From JBNAGF01 sp049801055 (GTDB lineage: Bacteria; Pseudomonadota; Alphaproteobacteria; Rhodobacterales; Rhodobacteraceae): a stretch of DNA of 64,000 nucleotides. The notes under the pieces are model-generated. The model was not told where the DNA came from. It did no database searches and saw nothing but the letters and a program-made list of their open reading frames with translations. The stretch is from NCBI RefSeq assembly GCF_049801055.1, contig NZ_JBNAGF010000010.1, positions 124,001-188,000 on the forward strand, in the 5' to 3' direction. Both the position numbers and the translations under genes were made by a program. Shown here one piece after another: positions 53,344 to 61,922 of the stretch (position 1 is the stretch's first letter; each line of letters opens with the position of its first letter).

Positions 53344-54155
53344 CCCCGGCCTCCTTTCAGCGAGGTGGTTCGGTTGAGGATCCAGTCCGCAACAAGGTTC
53401 ACCGAGATCGCCAGCGTGGCGATGGCGACAGCAGGCCACAGGGCCGCACCGATGCCAAAGTTGATGCCCTCCTTGTTCTCTTTCACGATCCCGCCCCAAT
53501 CGGCCAGCGGCGGTTGAACACCGATGCCAAGGAAGCTGAGGGTCGAGATGAACAGCACCATAAAGATGAAGCGCAACCCCATTTCGGCAACCAGTGGAGA
53601 CAGCGCATTCGGCAGGATTTCCCGGAAGATGATCCAGCCCAGCTTCTCACCGCGAAGGCGCGCGGATTCCACATAGTCCATCACTGAGATGTCTACGGCG
53701 ACGGCCCGAGCAAGACGATAGACCCGGGTGGAATCCAGGAGTCCCATCAGAACGATCAATGTGCCGACCGTTGCCTCGATAGAGGACAGGATCACCAGCG
53801 CAAGGATCAGGGACGGGATAGACATCATCAGGTCGACAAAGCGCGAAAGAACCTGATCGACCCAGCCCCCCATCACGGCGGCGAAAAAGCCCAGCACCGA
53901 TCCGGTGGTAAAGCTGAGAATTGTTGCCGCCGTAGCGATGAAAATCGTCGTGCGGCCGCCATAGATCATACGGCTCAGCAGATCGCGTCCAATCTGGTCG
54001 GTGCCGAGAAGAAACTCACTTGACCGGGGTTCCCAGACATCTCCCACAACTTCGGCCATACCGTAGGGAGCGATCATCGGGGCAAACAGCGCCGCAAGAA
54101 AGTACAGGGACGTCAGGAACAGCCCGATCAGCGCGGAAATGGGTATGTTCTTCAT
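53340..54155 (-). CDS. ABC importer permease, DppC/OppC type
   Basis: The 271-aa inner-membrane protein has about six hydrophobic helices and the binding-protein-dependent permease loop (YVESARLRGEKLGWIIFREILPNALSPLVAEMGLR), which contacts the ATPase. The N-terminal LLGTDQIGRDLLSRMIYGGRTT is the DppC signature. It overlaps the DppB-type gene and the ATPase gene by 4 bp each. The partner permease and fused ATPase complete a peptide/nickel-family importer; ligand specificity resides in the binding protein at 55124. Confidence 0.92.
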   Translation of the reverse strand: MKNIPISALIGLFLTSLYFLAALFAPMIAPYGMAEVVGDVWEPRSSEFLLGTDQIGRDLLSRMIYGGRTTIFIATAATILSFTTGSVLGFFAAVMGGWVDQVLSRFVDLMMSIPSLILALVILSSIEATVGTLIVLMGLLDSTRVYRLARAVAVDISVMDYVESARLRGEKLGWIIFREILPNALSPLVAEMGLRFIFMVLFISTLSFLGIGVQPPLADWGGIVKENKEGINFGIGAALWPAVAIATLAISVNLVADWILNRTTSLKGGRG

Positions 54156-55108
54156 TTCGGATGCCTCAGGCGCGGGTTGGCCAGGATCGATACGAGATCG
54201 GCAACCATGTTCAGAATGATGTAGACCGCCGCAAAGATCACACCGCAGGCGAGAACGACGGGAACGTCACGTTTTACCACCGCATCCACCAGATACTGTC
54301 CCATACCCGGATAGGCAAAGACCACTTCGACCACGACCACGCCTACGACAAGGTAGGCGAGGTTGATCATCACCACGTTGACGATCGGGGCAATCGCGTT
54401 TGGAAAGGCGTGACGATAAATGACCTGAAAGCCGGTCAAACCCTTCAGTTCTGCCGTTTCGATATAGGCCGATTGCATGACATTCAGGATCGCGGCGCGG
54501 GTCATACGCATCATATGAGCCAGAACCACAAGCGTCAGCACGGCTACCGGCAGCGAAATGGCGTGCAATTGTTCCCCCAGCGTCATCGACGGAGACAGGT
54601 TGGCGAACGAGGGCGCCCAGAACAATTTCACGGCAAAATAGTAGATCAGGATATAGGCGATCATGAACTCCGGCAGAGAGATCGAAGCCAGAGTGACCCC
54701 CGAGATCACCTTGTCCGGCCAACGGTTCTGATAGCGCACAGCGATCAGCCCCAGAATGATTGCCAGCGGGACAGAGATGAGAGCGGCCCAGAAGGCAAGG
54801 AACAAGGTGTTGCCCAATCGGCTCTTGATCGACGTTGCAATGTCCAGCTTGTTTGTAAGGGCCGTGCCCATATCGCCGGTCATAATGCCACCCAACCATT
54901 CGAAGTATCGGGTCGTGGCAGGCCGGTCGAGCCCCATCTCTTTGCGGAGGTTGGCGAGGTTTTCAGGTGTAGCTGTTTGCCCAAGCACCGCCTGAGCGGC
55001 GTCTCCCGGAAGGATTTCGGTCAGGCCGAAAATCAGAGCTGACGAGGCAAAAAGCAGGAGAATGCCCAGCGCAAGGCGCTGGACAAAAAGTTTCAGTACG
55101 GGGTGCAT
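54152..55108 (-). CDS. ABC importer permease, DppB/OppB type
   Basis: The 318-aa protein starts with LFVQRLALGILLLFASSALIFGLTEILPGDAA, the DppB N-terminal helix and periplasmic segment, and carries the coupling loop YIETAELKGLTGFQVIYRHAFPNAIAPIVNVVMINL. The C-terminal AVVKRDVPVVLACGVIFAAVYIILNMVADLV is standard for the family. It follows the binding-protein gene by 15 bp and overlaps the DppC-type gene by 4 bp. Confidence 0.92.
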   Translation of the reverse strand: MHPVLKLFVQRLALGILLLFASSALIFGLTEILPGDAAQAVLGQTATPENLANLRKEMGLDRPATTRYFEWLGGIMTGDMGTALTNKLDIATSIKSRLGNTLFLAFWAALISVPLAIILGLIAVRYQNRWPDKVISGVTLASISLPEFMIAYILIYYFAVKLFWAPSFANLSPSMTLGEQLHAISLPVAVLTLVVLAHMMRMTRAAILNVMQSAYIETAELKGLTGFQVIYRHAFPNAIAPIVNVVMINLAYLVVGVVVVEVVFAYPGMGQYLVDAVVKRDVPVVLACGVIFAAVYIILNMVADLVSILANPRLRHPK

Positions 55109-55123
55109 ATCAGCCTCTCGCCT

Positions 55124-56713
55124 TTAGGCGTTCAGCCAACATTTGATACCGGCCATACAGTTCATCATCGACAGGTTGGGATCTTCGACCCAGCCGCCAA
55201 TATCGGTGGATACACCTTCGACCTGATCGTTGAACATCGGACAGATCAGACCACCTTCGTCACGCAGCAGAGTGGCCATCTTGGAATAGATGTCCTTGCG
55301 CTTTGCATCATCCAGTTCGCTACGGGCTGAGATCAGCATTTCGTCGAACTGAGCGTTCTTGAAGCGGGTGTCGTTCCAGTCTGCGGTGGACAGATACGCG
55401 GTTGTGTACATCTGATCCTGCACCGGGCGACCCGACCAGTAGGATGCGCAGAAAGGCTGCTTGTTCCAGACTTCCGACCAGTATCCGTCATTGGGCTCGC
55501 GCTGAATCTCGAGCGGGATTCCTGCGGCCTGTGCCGACTGCTGGAACAGCGCCGCAGCGTCCACAGCCCCGGGGAAGGCACCATCGGCCACGCGCAGGAT
55601 GATCGGCGAACCGTCATGGCCTGAAGCCTTGTAATGCTCTGCCGCCTTGGCCGCGTCATACGCGCGCTGAGGAATGCTGTCGTCGAACAGGGGATAGGCC
55701 TTGTTGATCGGAAAATCATTGCCCGCCGTGCCGTATCCGCGCAGGATCTTGTCCACCATTTCTTCGCGGTTGATCGCAAGCTTCAGCGCCATTCGCAGCT
55801 CGTTGTTGTCGAACGGTGCCGTGTCGCAATGCATAATAAAGACATAATGGCCGGGGCCGGACACGGTTTTCACGTCGATGTTGGGCGCGCGGCTCAGAAG
55901 TTGTGCGATCTTGGGCTCAACCCTGTCGATCATGTGCACCTGGCCTGACTGCAGCGCGGCGGTACGGGCGGTGGCGTCGTTCAGCGCGATGACCTCAATC
56001 TCGTCGGCATGGCCGATCGAGTCGTCCCAGTAGTTCGCGAATTTCTTGAAACCGTGACGAACGCCCGGCTCGTCAACCGCGACCGTGTACGGGCCCGAGC
56101 CGATCCCGGCGCCGGGATTGTCAAAGCCGCCGTCGGGCTGGATCACCAGGTGATAGTCCGCCAACAGATAGGGAAGGTCGGCGCTCGGGCTGGCCAGCGT
56201 AACCACGAAATTGTCGCCATCGGCCTTCATGCTTTCAATGCCCTGAACGATACCCAGCGCACCCGATGTGGCGTCTTCGTTCGAGTGGCGTTCCAGCGTG
56301 CGCAGCACGTCCTGCGCTGTAACCGTCTTGCCGTTGTGGAATTCGATACCCTTGCGGATCTTAAACGACCAGGTCTTGGCGTCGGCTGACGCTTCGACTT
56401 CTTCGGCAATCCGGTTTTCGATGCTTCCGTCCGGCCCGACGTTGACAAGCGTTTCACCATAGTTCCGCAGGTTCACGGTCGGTACGGTCGAGGCTGCAAG
56501 GGCCGGATCAAGTGAGTTGGTGGATTCGCCGCCCTGGATCCCCATCCGGATGGTGCCACCCTTGACCGGGCCTGCGGCTTTGGCCGCTGTGGCATACAGG
56601 TTCGATGCGACAACGGCTGAAATCCCCAATGCAGCCGCTTTGCCCATGAACTCGCGTCGTGTCATTTTGCCTGCCGTCACACGGCCGGCCATATAGTCAA
56701 TTTGATCTTTCAT
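55124..56713 (-). CDS. ABC importer substrate-binding protein (SBP_bac_5 family), Tat-exported
   Basis: I start at ATG 56711-56713 (MKDQIDYMAGRV) behind GGGAGAA, giving 529 aa; the frame is open 30 codons upstream. The N-terminus has a twin-arginine motif (KMTRREFMGKAAALG) and hydrophobic stretch to ATAAKA, so export is by Tat. The mature part is a peptide/nickel-type binding protein (FKIRKGIEFHNGKTVTAQDVLRTLERH, AINREEMVDKILRGYGT). It is the first gene of the importer operon. Tat export suggests folding before export, not uncommon for alphaproteobacterial family members. The ligand could be a peptide, opine or other amino compound. Confidence 0.9.
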   Translation of the reverse strand: MKDQIDYMAGRVTAGKMTRREFMGKAAALGISAVVASNLYATAAKAAGPVKGGTIRMGIQGGESTNSLDPALAASTVPTVNLRNYGETLVNVGPDGSIENRIAEEVEASADAKTWSFKIRKGIEFHNGKTVTAQDVLRTLERHSNEDATSGALGIVQGIESMKADGDNFVVTLASPSADLPYLLADYHLVIQPDGGFDNPGAGIGSGPYTVAVDEPGVRHGFKKFANYWDDSIGHADEIEVIALNDATARTAALQSGQVHMIDRVEPKIAQLLSRAPNIDVKTVSGPGHYVFIMHCDTAPFDNNELRMALKLAINREEMVDKILRGYGTAGNDFPINKAYPLFDDSIPQRAYDAAKAAEHYKASGHDGSPIILRVADGAFPGAVDAAALFQQSAQAAGIPLEIQREPNDGYWSEVWNKQPFCASYWSGRPVQDQMYTTAYLSTADWNDTRFKNAQFDEMLISARSELDDAKRKDIYSKMATLLRDEGGLICPMFNDQVEGVSTDIGGWVEDPNLSMMNCMAGIKCWLNA

Positions 56714-57064
56714 GAATTTCTCCCGGTTGGTTGTTCGCGCCTTTGGCACGGTATTTTTGTTGATTGGCGGGTCAAGGTTTGCGCATTTCCTTTTGTCGGG
56801 CAAGCATTATCCTTTGCGGCAGCAAGTTGCCGTTGCGAAGGCTTGTTCGCATAAATGCCTGCGCAATGTCGCGAACTCCCAAGAGACTGTCGGATTCTGG
56901 CTTTTCCACCGCTGGCGAGGCAGGGCTTGTTCTGAAGTAACTTGGCAAATTTTTTTGGTCCGCTGGCGAACCAGCGCTCCGGATTGCGTGCAGGATCAAG
57001 GGATTTCCTCCGGTTCTTTCTGTTGGAGTGAATCAATGCACCCCAGAGCGGGGTCAGATCGGGG
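56714..57064. other. 351-bp leader/promoter region of the ABC importer operon
   Basis: No gene is supported. A perfect hairpin CGCTGG-CGAA-CCAGCG sits at 56961-56976, next to an A/T run, and could act in the leader of the minus-strand importer operon or mark the end of the glycerate-kinase operon that stops at 57065. I see no further recognisable site. Confidence 0.4.
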
Positions 57065-58171
57065 CTATCGCCGCAGGGCGATCGCGAGATCCATGACGTT
57101 GGTTCCTGTCGGGCCTGTTTCAAGCAGCGCGCCGCCTTGCGCAAGGTAGGTTCCGCTGTCTGCACGCTGCAACGCTTCGCGGGCGCCGGGTCCCCACGTG
57201 GTGCCATCCACAACACCGCCGGCCGCGTCCGTCGGGCCATCCGTGCCGTCCGTACCGCCAACAATAAGGTGCAGATCCGGTCGCCCGGCGATCTCGCCGG
57301 CCAGCGCAAGGGCAAGCGCCTGATTTCGACCGCCACGCCCGGGATTGGCAGGCAGGGTCACGGTTGGCTCTCCGCCCAGGATCATCACGCCCCTGGGCAT
57401 ATCGCGCAGGCGGGAGCCCAGCGATCTGGTCAGATCCGGCAGCGACGCATGGAGGGATTCTTCGTTGTCCAACACGGCAAGACCGTGGGCTCGGGCCGCC
57501 TTGGCAACCGCAGCGCGCGCGATTTCGTTGCTGGCGATGACAGATGACTTGCATTCGAACCTGGCCTCGGGCGGACATAGTCCGATCCCCGATCCTATGA
57601 CCCCGATGTCATCTCCGGGAACGTCAGAAATGGCCAAAACCCGAACCCGGCGCCCGTGAAACGCCGCCAGCAATCCTCCGCCCTTGATATGGGAGATACG
57701 GCGTCGTTCGGCATTCATCGCCGCGATGTCTAGCCCTTGTGAGAGAAGACGCCGGTTGAGCGCTGCAAGATCGGGTAGGTCAAACCCGTCGACAAGATCT
57801 TCGGCCAGCGAGGAGGCGCCGCCAGAGACCAGCAACAACAGATCCGACCCGCCCGGCATCTCAGATACAGCCTGTCTGAGCGCCTTTCCGGCGGCCAGAG
57901 ATCGCGCATCCGGAACCGGGTGAGAGGCCTCGATCAGATGCAATTGGTCGGGCAGAACCTTACCCAATTCATCACCGTGGCCATCTTTGGTAACAACAAG
58001 CGTCGGGACACCGTCAAATTGTTCGCTGGCAGCGCGGGCCATTGCGGCCGCCGCCTTGCCGACTGCGAGGACCCTGTCAGGGCGGTCTATTCCCCTGAGC
58101 GCTGTTTGCGTCGCCCGATAACCGCCGACCGCATCGACACCGGCCTGCCACAGTTCTTTCAACAGTTGCAT
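57065..58171 (-). CDS. Glycerate 2-kinase / MOFRL-type protein (GckA/TtuD family)
   Basis: The 368-aa protein shows the DUF4147/MOFRL arrangement: an N-terminal RVLAVGKAAAAMARAA, LLLLVSGGASSLAEDLVDG, ISHIKGGGLLAAFHGRRVRVLAISDVPGDD, and a C-terminal GGEPTVTLPANPGRGGRNQALALALAGEIAG then GGTDGTDGPTDAAGGVVDG. Such enzymes phosphorylate glycerate to 2-phosphoglycerate (older annotation: hydroxypyruvate reductase). It is the last gene of a four-gene operon, its ATG overlapping the dtd stop by one base. It fits sugar-acid or serine-cycle carbon use. Confidence 0.88.
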   Translation of the reverse strand: MQLLKELWQAGVDAVGGYRATQTALRGIDRPDRVLAVGKAAAAMARAASEQFDGVPTLVVTKDGHGDELGKVLPDQLHLIEASHPVPDARSLAAGKALRQAVSEMPGGSDLLLLVSGGASSLAEDLVDGFDLPDLAALNRRLLSQGLDIAAMNAERRRISHIKGGGLLAAFHGRRVRVLAISDVPGDDIGVIGSGIGLCPPEARFECKSSVIASNEIARAAVAKAARAHGLAVLDNEESLHASLPDLTRSLGSRLRDMPRGVMILGGEPTVTLPANPGRGGRNQALALALAGEIAGRPDLHLIVGGTDGTDGPTDAAGGVVDGTTWGPGAREALQRADSGTYLAQGGALLETGPTGTNVMDLAIALRR

Positions 58172-58608
58172 TAAGTCTCCATCCAGATCGTCACCGGTCC
58201 GTCATTGGTCAGCTCCACCTGCATATCCGCCCCGAAACGGCCCGTTGCCACCTCGATGCCCAGTGCTGCAACCTGTTCGGCGAAGTACTCGTACAAACGC
58301 TCGCCCTCGGCCGGAGGAGCCGCCTCGGAAAAGCCCGGTCGGTTGCCGCGCTTGGTGTCGGCTGCAAGCGTGAACTGGCTGACGATCAACGTGGCCCCGC
58401 CGGTGTCCAGAAGGGACCGGTTCATCTTGCCTGCCTCATCCTTAAAAATGCGCAGTTTTGAGATTTTGGCGGCCAGCTGGTCGGCCTGTGGCTCGCCATC
58501 GCCCTGCATAGCGCAGATCAGGATCAGCAGTCCGGAGCCGATCTCGCCAATCAGCTCTCCATCAACCGACACCTTGGCTTTGGAAACACGTTGGATCAGG
58601 GCGCGCAT
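58171..58608 (-). CDS. dtd: D-aminoacyl-tRNA deacylase
   Basis: The 145-aa protein is a full-length Dtd: MRALIQRVSKAKVSVDGE at the start, the active-site SQFTLAAD motif near residue 78, the RPGFSEAAPP loop and the C-terminal NDGPVTIW with the Gly-cis-Pro motif. Dtd hydrolyses D-amino acids (and glycine) mis-charged on tRNA. It overlaps the PfkB gene by 13 bp and touches the glycerate kinase gene. Placement in a sugar-kinase operon is not functional evidence. Confidence 0.95.
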   Translation of the reverse strand: MRALIQRVSKAKVSVDGELIGEIGSGLLILICAMQGDGEPQADQLAAKISKLRIFKDEAGKMNRSLLDTGGATLIVSQFTLAADTKRGNRPGFSEAAPPAEGERLYEYFAEQVAALGIEVATGRFGADMQVELTNDGPVTIWMET

Positions 58609-59516
58609 GAGACTTCCTCGCGGTTAGGAGAACAGCTGCCGGGGCGCGAAACCGAAAAGGTCGCCGCCTCGATCCCGGCGGCAAGGGCTTCGGTGAGTTG
58701 GCGGTGATCCGGTGTCAGTGGGCGGTGCAACAATCCGGCATGATAGAGCCAGGCAAGCATGCCGGCATTCAGGATATCGCCGGCACCCACAGTGTCCACG
58801 ACAGGCACAGTGCGGCAGGGCAGGGCGGCATGCATCTCGCCGCTCCAGATTTCGGCTCCGTCGGCCCCCCTGCTGTGCAGCAGCATTGCGTTCGGATGGT
58901 GATCTCTCAGAGTTTCGCTCGAACAGCCCAGCCAGTCGAGATCCTCGTCCGATACCTTGATCACGTCAGCCCATGACATCATCCGGTTCAGGCGGGCGCG
59001 GTAGCTGTCGGGGTCTGTCACCAGACCGGGGCGGATGTTCAGATCCAGCCAGACCAGCCGCGGACCGGCCTGCGCTGCCAGTGTTTCGAATGCTGCGCCG
59101 GACAAGTCCGGGATCAGGCTGATGCCGCCCAGAACCAGCGTTCGGGTGGTATCGGACAGTTCCGGAAGATGCGAGCGCCGCAAGGCCTGACCTGCGGACC
59201 CGAAGTCATGCAGATCGAAGTGCGTTCCACCGGGAATGGGGCGGGCAAACGAAATCGTTGATGGTTCTGTCAATCGTGGGGTCAATGTCAGGTCGACACC
59301 TTCTTGCCGCATGTACCCGGCCATGAGGTCACCGGCCGTGTCGCGAGAGAGCGCCCCGAGAAATCCACTGGGCACGTTCTGGCGCGCCAGCGCTACGGAT
59401 GTGTTAACAGCTGCGCCGCCCGGAACCGGGCTCAGCCCATTGCTTCCATCGGCAAGCGGTGCCGGCACCAGATCCAGAACCGCTTCGCCGCAACACAGGA
59501 TCACCGGCGTTGTCAC
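58596..59516 (-). CDS. PfkB family carbohydrate kinase (fructokinase-like)
   Basis: The 306-aa ribokinase-fold protein has the N-terminal VPGGAAVNTSVALARQ motif (PfkB signature 1 region, near residue 32) and the C-terminal DTVGAGDILNAGMLAWL, containing the GAGD anion hole and catalytic Asp. Ile-Leu-Asn after GAGD replaces the commoner Phe-x-Ala/Gly, a mild variation. It phosphorylates a sugar, probably a hexose or a keto-sugar. It overlaps the nitroreductase gene by 4 bp upstream and dtd by 13 bp downstream. Confidence 0.88.
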   Translation of the reverse strand: MTTPVILCCGEAVLDLVPAPLADGSNGLSPVPGGAAVNTSVALARQNVPSGFLGALSRDTAGDLMAGYMRQEGVDLTLTPRLTEPSTISFARPIPGGTHFDLHDFGSAGQALRRSHLPELSDTTRTLVLGGISLIPDLSGAAFETLAAQAGPRLVWLDLNIRPGLVTDPDSYRARLNRMMSWADVIKVSDEDLDWLGCSSETLRDHHPNAMLLHSRGADGAEIWSGEMHAALPCRTVPVVDTVGAGDILNAGMLAWLYHAGLLHRPLTPDHRQLTEALAAGIEAATFSVSRPGSCSPNREEVSCAP

Positions 59517-60187
59517 GTTCTCCAGCTCACGATGTCATTCAACGCGGCCCGTTCGGTGCGAAAGCTGTTGGCCGGGTGGTCGGAGTCGCTGTAACCGAAG
59601 GAGATGGCGCAGAGGATTTGCCTGTCGTCGCCAATCTCAAAGTAGCGATGCAGAAACGGGCTAAAAGCCGCCACGGCCGCCTGCGGGATTGTCCCGACAC
59701 CAAGCGCCTGTGCCGCGAGACAGAACGCAGTAACAAAACCGCCGCAATCCAAAGCGCCGTAGGGTCCAAGCTCGACCGGGCTATGGAGAATTGCGCAATG
59801 AGGTGCGCCGAATAGCGAGAAGTTTTCCGCCATCTGCCTGGCTGATCCGGCACGGTCGCCTTTTTCCACTCCAACCGCCTGATAAAGCGCCCATCCGCAG
59901 CTTCGACGGCGTTGCTGATATTCCCCGGAGTAACCCGTGGGAAAGGGCAAGTCAGGTTCCGGGCGGCCCGTGCTCGCCTCGTCCTGCAGGGCGGTGCGAA
60001 AGCGATCGGTTTCCGCGCCGCTTGTGATGGTCACTGCCCACGGTTGTGCGTTGCACCAAGACGGCACCCGTCCAGCAGTCGTCACGATCCTCTCGATTAC
60101 GTCTTGCGGAACTTGGTCGGGGTGAAAAGCCCGGCAGGAATGACGCGCAGACATCAACGCATCGAGTTGATCCAGTGAAGCAGACAT
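59513..60187 (-). CDS. Nitroreductase family flavoprotein
   Basis: From ATG 60185-60187 behind GGGGAGA the protein is 224 aa; the frame is open upstream over the hsp20 promoter. It shows SARHSCRAFHPDQVPQDVIERIVTTAGRVPSWCNAQPWAVTI, the typical FMN-binding start of nitroreductases, and ALGVGTIPQAAVAAF plus SFGYSDSDHPAN near the end. It likely uses FMN and NAD(P)H to reduce nitroaromatics, quinones or enone-type substrates. It is the first gene of the four-gene operon with PfkB, dtd and glycerate kinase genes. Confidence 0.88.
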   Translation of the reverse strand: MSASLDQLDALMSARHSCRAFHPDQVPQDVIERIVTTAGRVPSWCNAQPWAVTITSGAETDRFRTALQDEASTGRPEPDLPFPTGYSGEYQQRRRSCGWALYQAVGVEKGDRAGSARQMAENFSLFGAPHCAILHSPVELGPYGALDCGGFVTAFCLAAQALGVGTIPQAAVAAFSPFLHRYFEIGDDRQILCAISFGYSDSDHPANSFRTERAALNDIVSWRT

Positions 60188-60346
60188 TGTGGATCTCCCC
60201 TTTGCCGATTCTGTTTTGGCACTTTGTTGTTTCGGGTTGCAGAATGGCGGCGAGGGCCAACAGGCGCAAGGGGGCGAAACTTGCGGCGGATCAAGGCAAT
60301 ATCCAGCCAAACAGAATAAACTTGGAGCAATGAAGGAGGATCCGAA

Positions 60347-60766
60347 ATGGTTGAAAAATCTGAACACGGCAGCCTTTGGCCTTCGCTTTACGACCCGTTC
60401 CGCAACTTGGGCAACAAGTTGTCTGACTGGTTGAGCCCGGCAACCGAGGCATCTGGCAATGATGCCGCTTATGACATTTCAATGGAGCTGCCGGGTGTGT
60501 CAGACGAAGATATCGATCTGACAGTTGAGGAGGGTGTCGTAACTGTCCGTGGGGAAAAGAAAACCCACGAAGAAAAAAAGGGTGACACCTGGTATTTCTC
60601 GGAACGTCAGTATGGCGCCTTCCGCCGCTCTTTCCGATTGCCGGAAGACGCGGATGGCGAAAAAGCCAGCGCGCGGATGAAGGATGGTGTCCTTCATGTG
60701 ACCGTGCCGCGCAAGGCGCTGGCAGAGCCCGAGGCAGCCAAGAAGATCAAGATTTCCCGCACCTGA
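60347..60766 (+). CDS. Small heat-shock protein, Hsp20/alpha-crystallin family
   Basis: The 139-aa protein has a short N-terminal arm (WPSLYDPFRNLGNKLSDWL), the alpha-crystallin domain (YDISMELPGVSDEDIDLTVEEGVVTVRGEKK, YGAFRRSFRLPEDADGEKASARMKDGVLHVTVPRK) and a terminal KKIKISRT with the I-x-I motif. It is an ATP-independent holdase chaperone in the cytosol. It has an exceptionally strong AAGGAGGA site 10 nt before ATG. It is divergent from the nitroreductase operon. Confidence 0.94.
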   Translation: MVEKSEHGSLWPSLYDPFRNLGNKLSDWLSPATEASGNDAAYDISMELPGVSDEDIDLTVEEGVVTVRGEKKTHEEKKGDTWYFSERQYGAFRRSFRLPEDADGEKASARMKDGVLHVTVPRKALAEPEAAKKIKISRT

Positions 60767-60829
60767 TTCCCCCATGAATCGCCCCAGCGGGAATGGCGGC
60801 CGGTGACCCGACTTGTGCTTGCGACGAGA

Positions 60830-61918
60830 CTATTGGTTCGTTGCCACCATGTAGCCAAGACCGGCCGCCACCAAAAGTCCTAGAACAACCGCAACCGTGA
60901 TTTTGATCGCTGACCACGGGCGTTCGCCCTGAACTTTCCCGGTGCGCCCGTTCACTACAAAGCGGAATGTCTGGCCGCGATACTTGTAGGCTGCAAGCCA
61001 GACCGGCAGCAGAACATGCTTGAATGTCACTGCTGACACGTCGGTATCGATGTCATGTATGCGCTGTCGGTCTCCGCCGATGTCGAACCTCACATCCCGT
61101 TCGATTACGCGGGCCATGTAGCCACGCGCCTCGGCAAACCCTTCGTCCAGATCGACGGTATAGCCTTCGGCCCGGAAACCGGCGAGATATTGCGGCTGGT
61201 AGGGTTCCAGCGCCGGCAGATCCCAGGGTTCCAGCGCGTCGGTATAGGCTTTCGGCAAGCTGCGCGATGCCAGCACCAGAACGTCGTCGAAAAACCGCGC
61301 AACCCGGCCGCGCACCGGTGTCCAGCGAACTTTGGCGACCTGTTCCTGAACGCGCTTGCCGTCCCGCATCACGGTTCGGGTCTCGTAATAGACAATTCCG
61401 CGCTCGCCCGCATAGCGGGATTGGGTGTCGGCGTCGAACGTCCAGTAGGGGACATAGATCCCCTGCATCTTGCGACCCTTGCGGGCATAGTCCTTCAGTC
61501 CGTTCGGCGCAAACCAAAGCCGGCCCAGCCAGTCGCTCATGGCCTTGTGCGCCTGCCTTTCCGACATGGCAAATGGCAGAACGCCCTTGGGCTTGATGTG
61601 ACGGTGGGTGCCGGTGTCGGTCACGACGGGCGTGGCGCAGAACGGGCATTCTGCAGCATGCGTGGCCGGGTCGAACTCAACCTGCGCCGCACAGTTGGGG
61701 CAGCTTAGAACCCGTGTTTCCTCCATTTCGGATTCGGGCAAGCTCTCGGTCACAGCCGAGCGGAAATCCAGCTCTCGCAGTTTTCCGCCCTGCCAAGGAC
61801 CTGCCGTTATGGGCTCGGAATGTCCGCAATGATCGCATGTCAGCGTGCCGTCACCGGGATTGAACCGGTAGTCGGCTCCACATTGCTCGCAGGGAAACCG
61901 GTGCTCCGCCTGGGCCAC
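60830..61918 (-). CDS. Zinc-ribbon membrane protein (YdjG-like partner of SPFH protein)
   Basis: The 362-aa protein starts with two zinc-ribbon motifs (PCEQCGADY and TCDHCGHS near residue 9-33; SCPNCAAQVEFDP and CPFCATPVV near 72-98). A long soluble region with YVPYWTFDADTQSRYAGERG and KHVLLPVWLAAYKYRGQTF follows. It ends in one C-terminal membrane helix (IKITVAVVLGLLVAAGLGYMV), so it is a tail-anchored cytosol-facing protein. It starts 4 bp after the SPFH gene. The pair resembles the Bacillus YdjG/YdjI proteins that recruit PspA to the membrane under envelope stress; no PspA gene is in the window. Confidence 0.8.
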   Translation of the reverse strand: MAQAEHRFPCEQCGADYRFNPGDGTLTCDHCGHSEPITAGPWQGGKLRELDFRSAVTESLPESEMEETRVLSCPNCAAQVEFDPATHAAECPFCATPVVTDTGTHRHIKPKGVLPFAMSERQAHKAMSDWLGRLWFAPNGLKDYARKGRKMQGIYVPYWTFDADTQSRYAGERGIVYYETRTVMRDGKRVQEQVAKVRWTPVRGRVARFFDDVLVLASRSLPKAYTDALEPWDLPALEPYQPQYLAGFRAEGYTVDLDEGFAEARGYMARVIERDVRFDIGGDRQRIHDIDTDVSAVTFKHVLLPVWLAAYKYRGQTFRFVVNGRTGKVQGERPWSAIKITVAVVLGLLVAAGLGYMVATNQ

Positions 61919-61922
61919 GTCG

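Noticed and set aside
54020..55042. Plus-strand open frame of 340 codons rich in His, Asp and Arg
   Set aside because: It is antisense to the DppB/DppC-type permease genes; the composition is a typical mirror of hydrophobic helices.
56961..56976. Perfect hairpin as an intrinsic terminator
   Set aside because: The T-run lies on the wrong side for both flanking operons, so it does not meet the terminator pattern.
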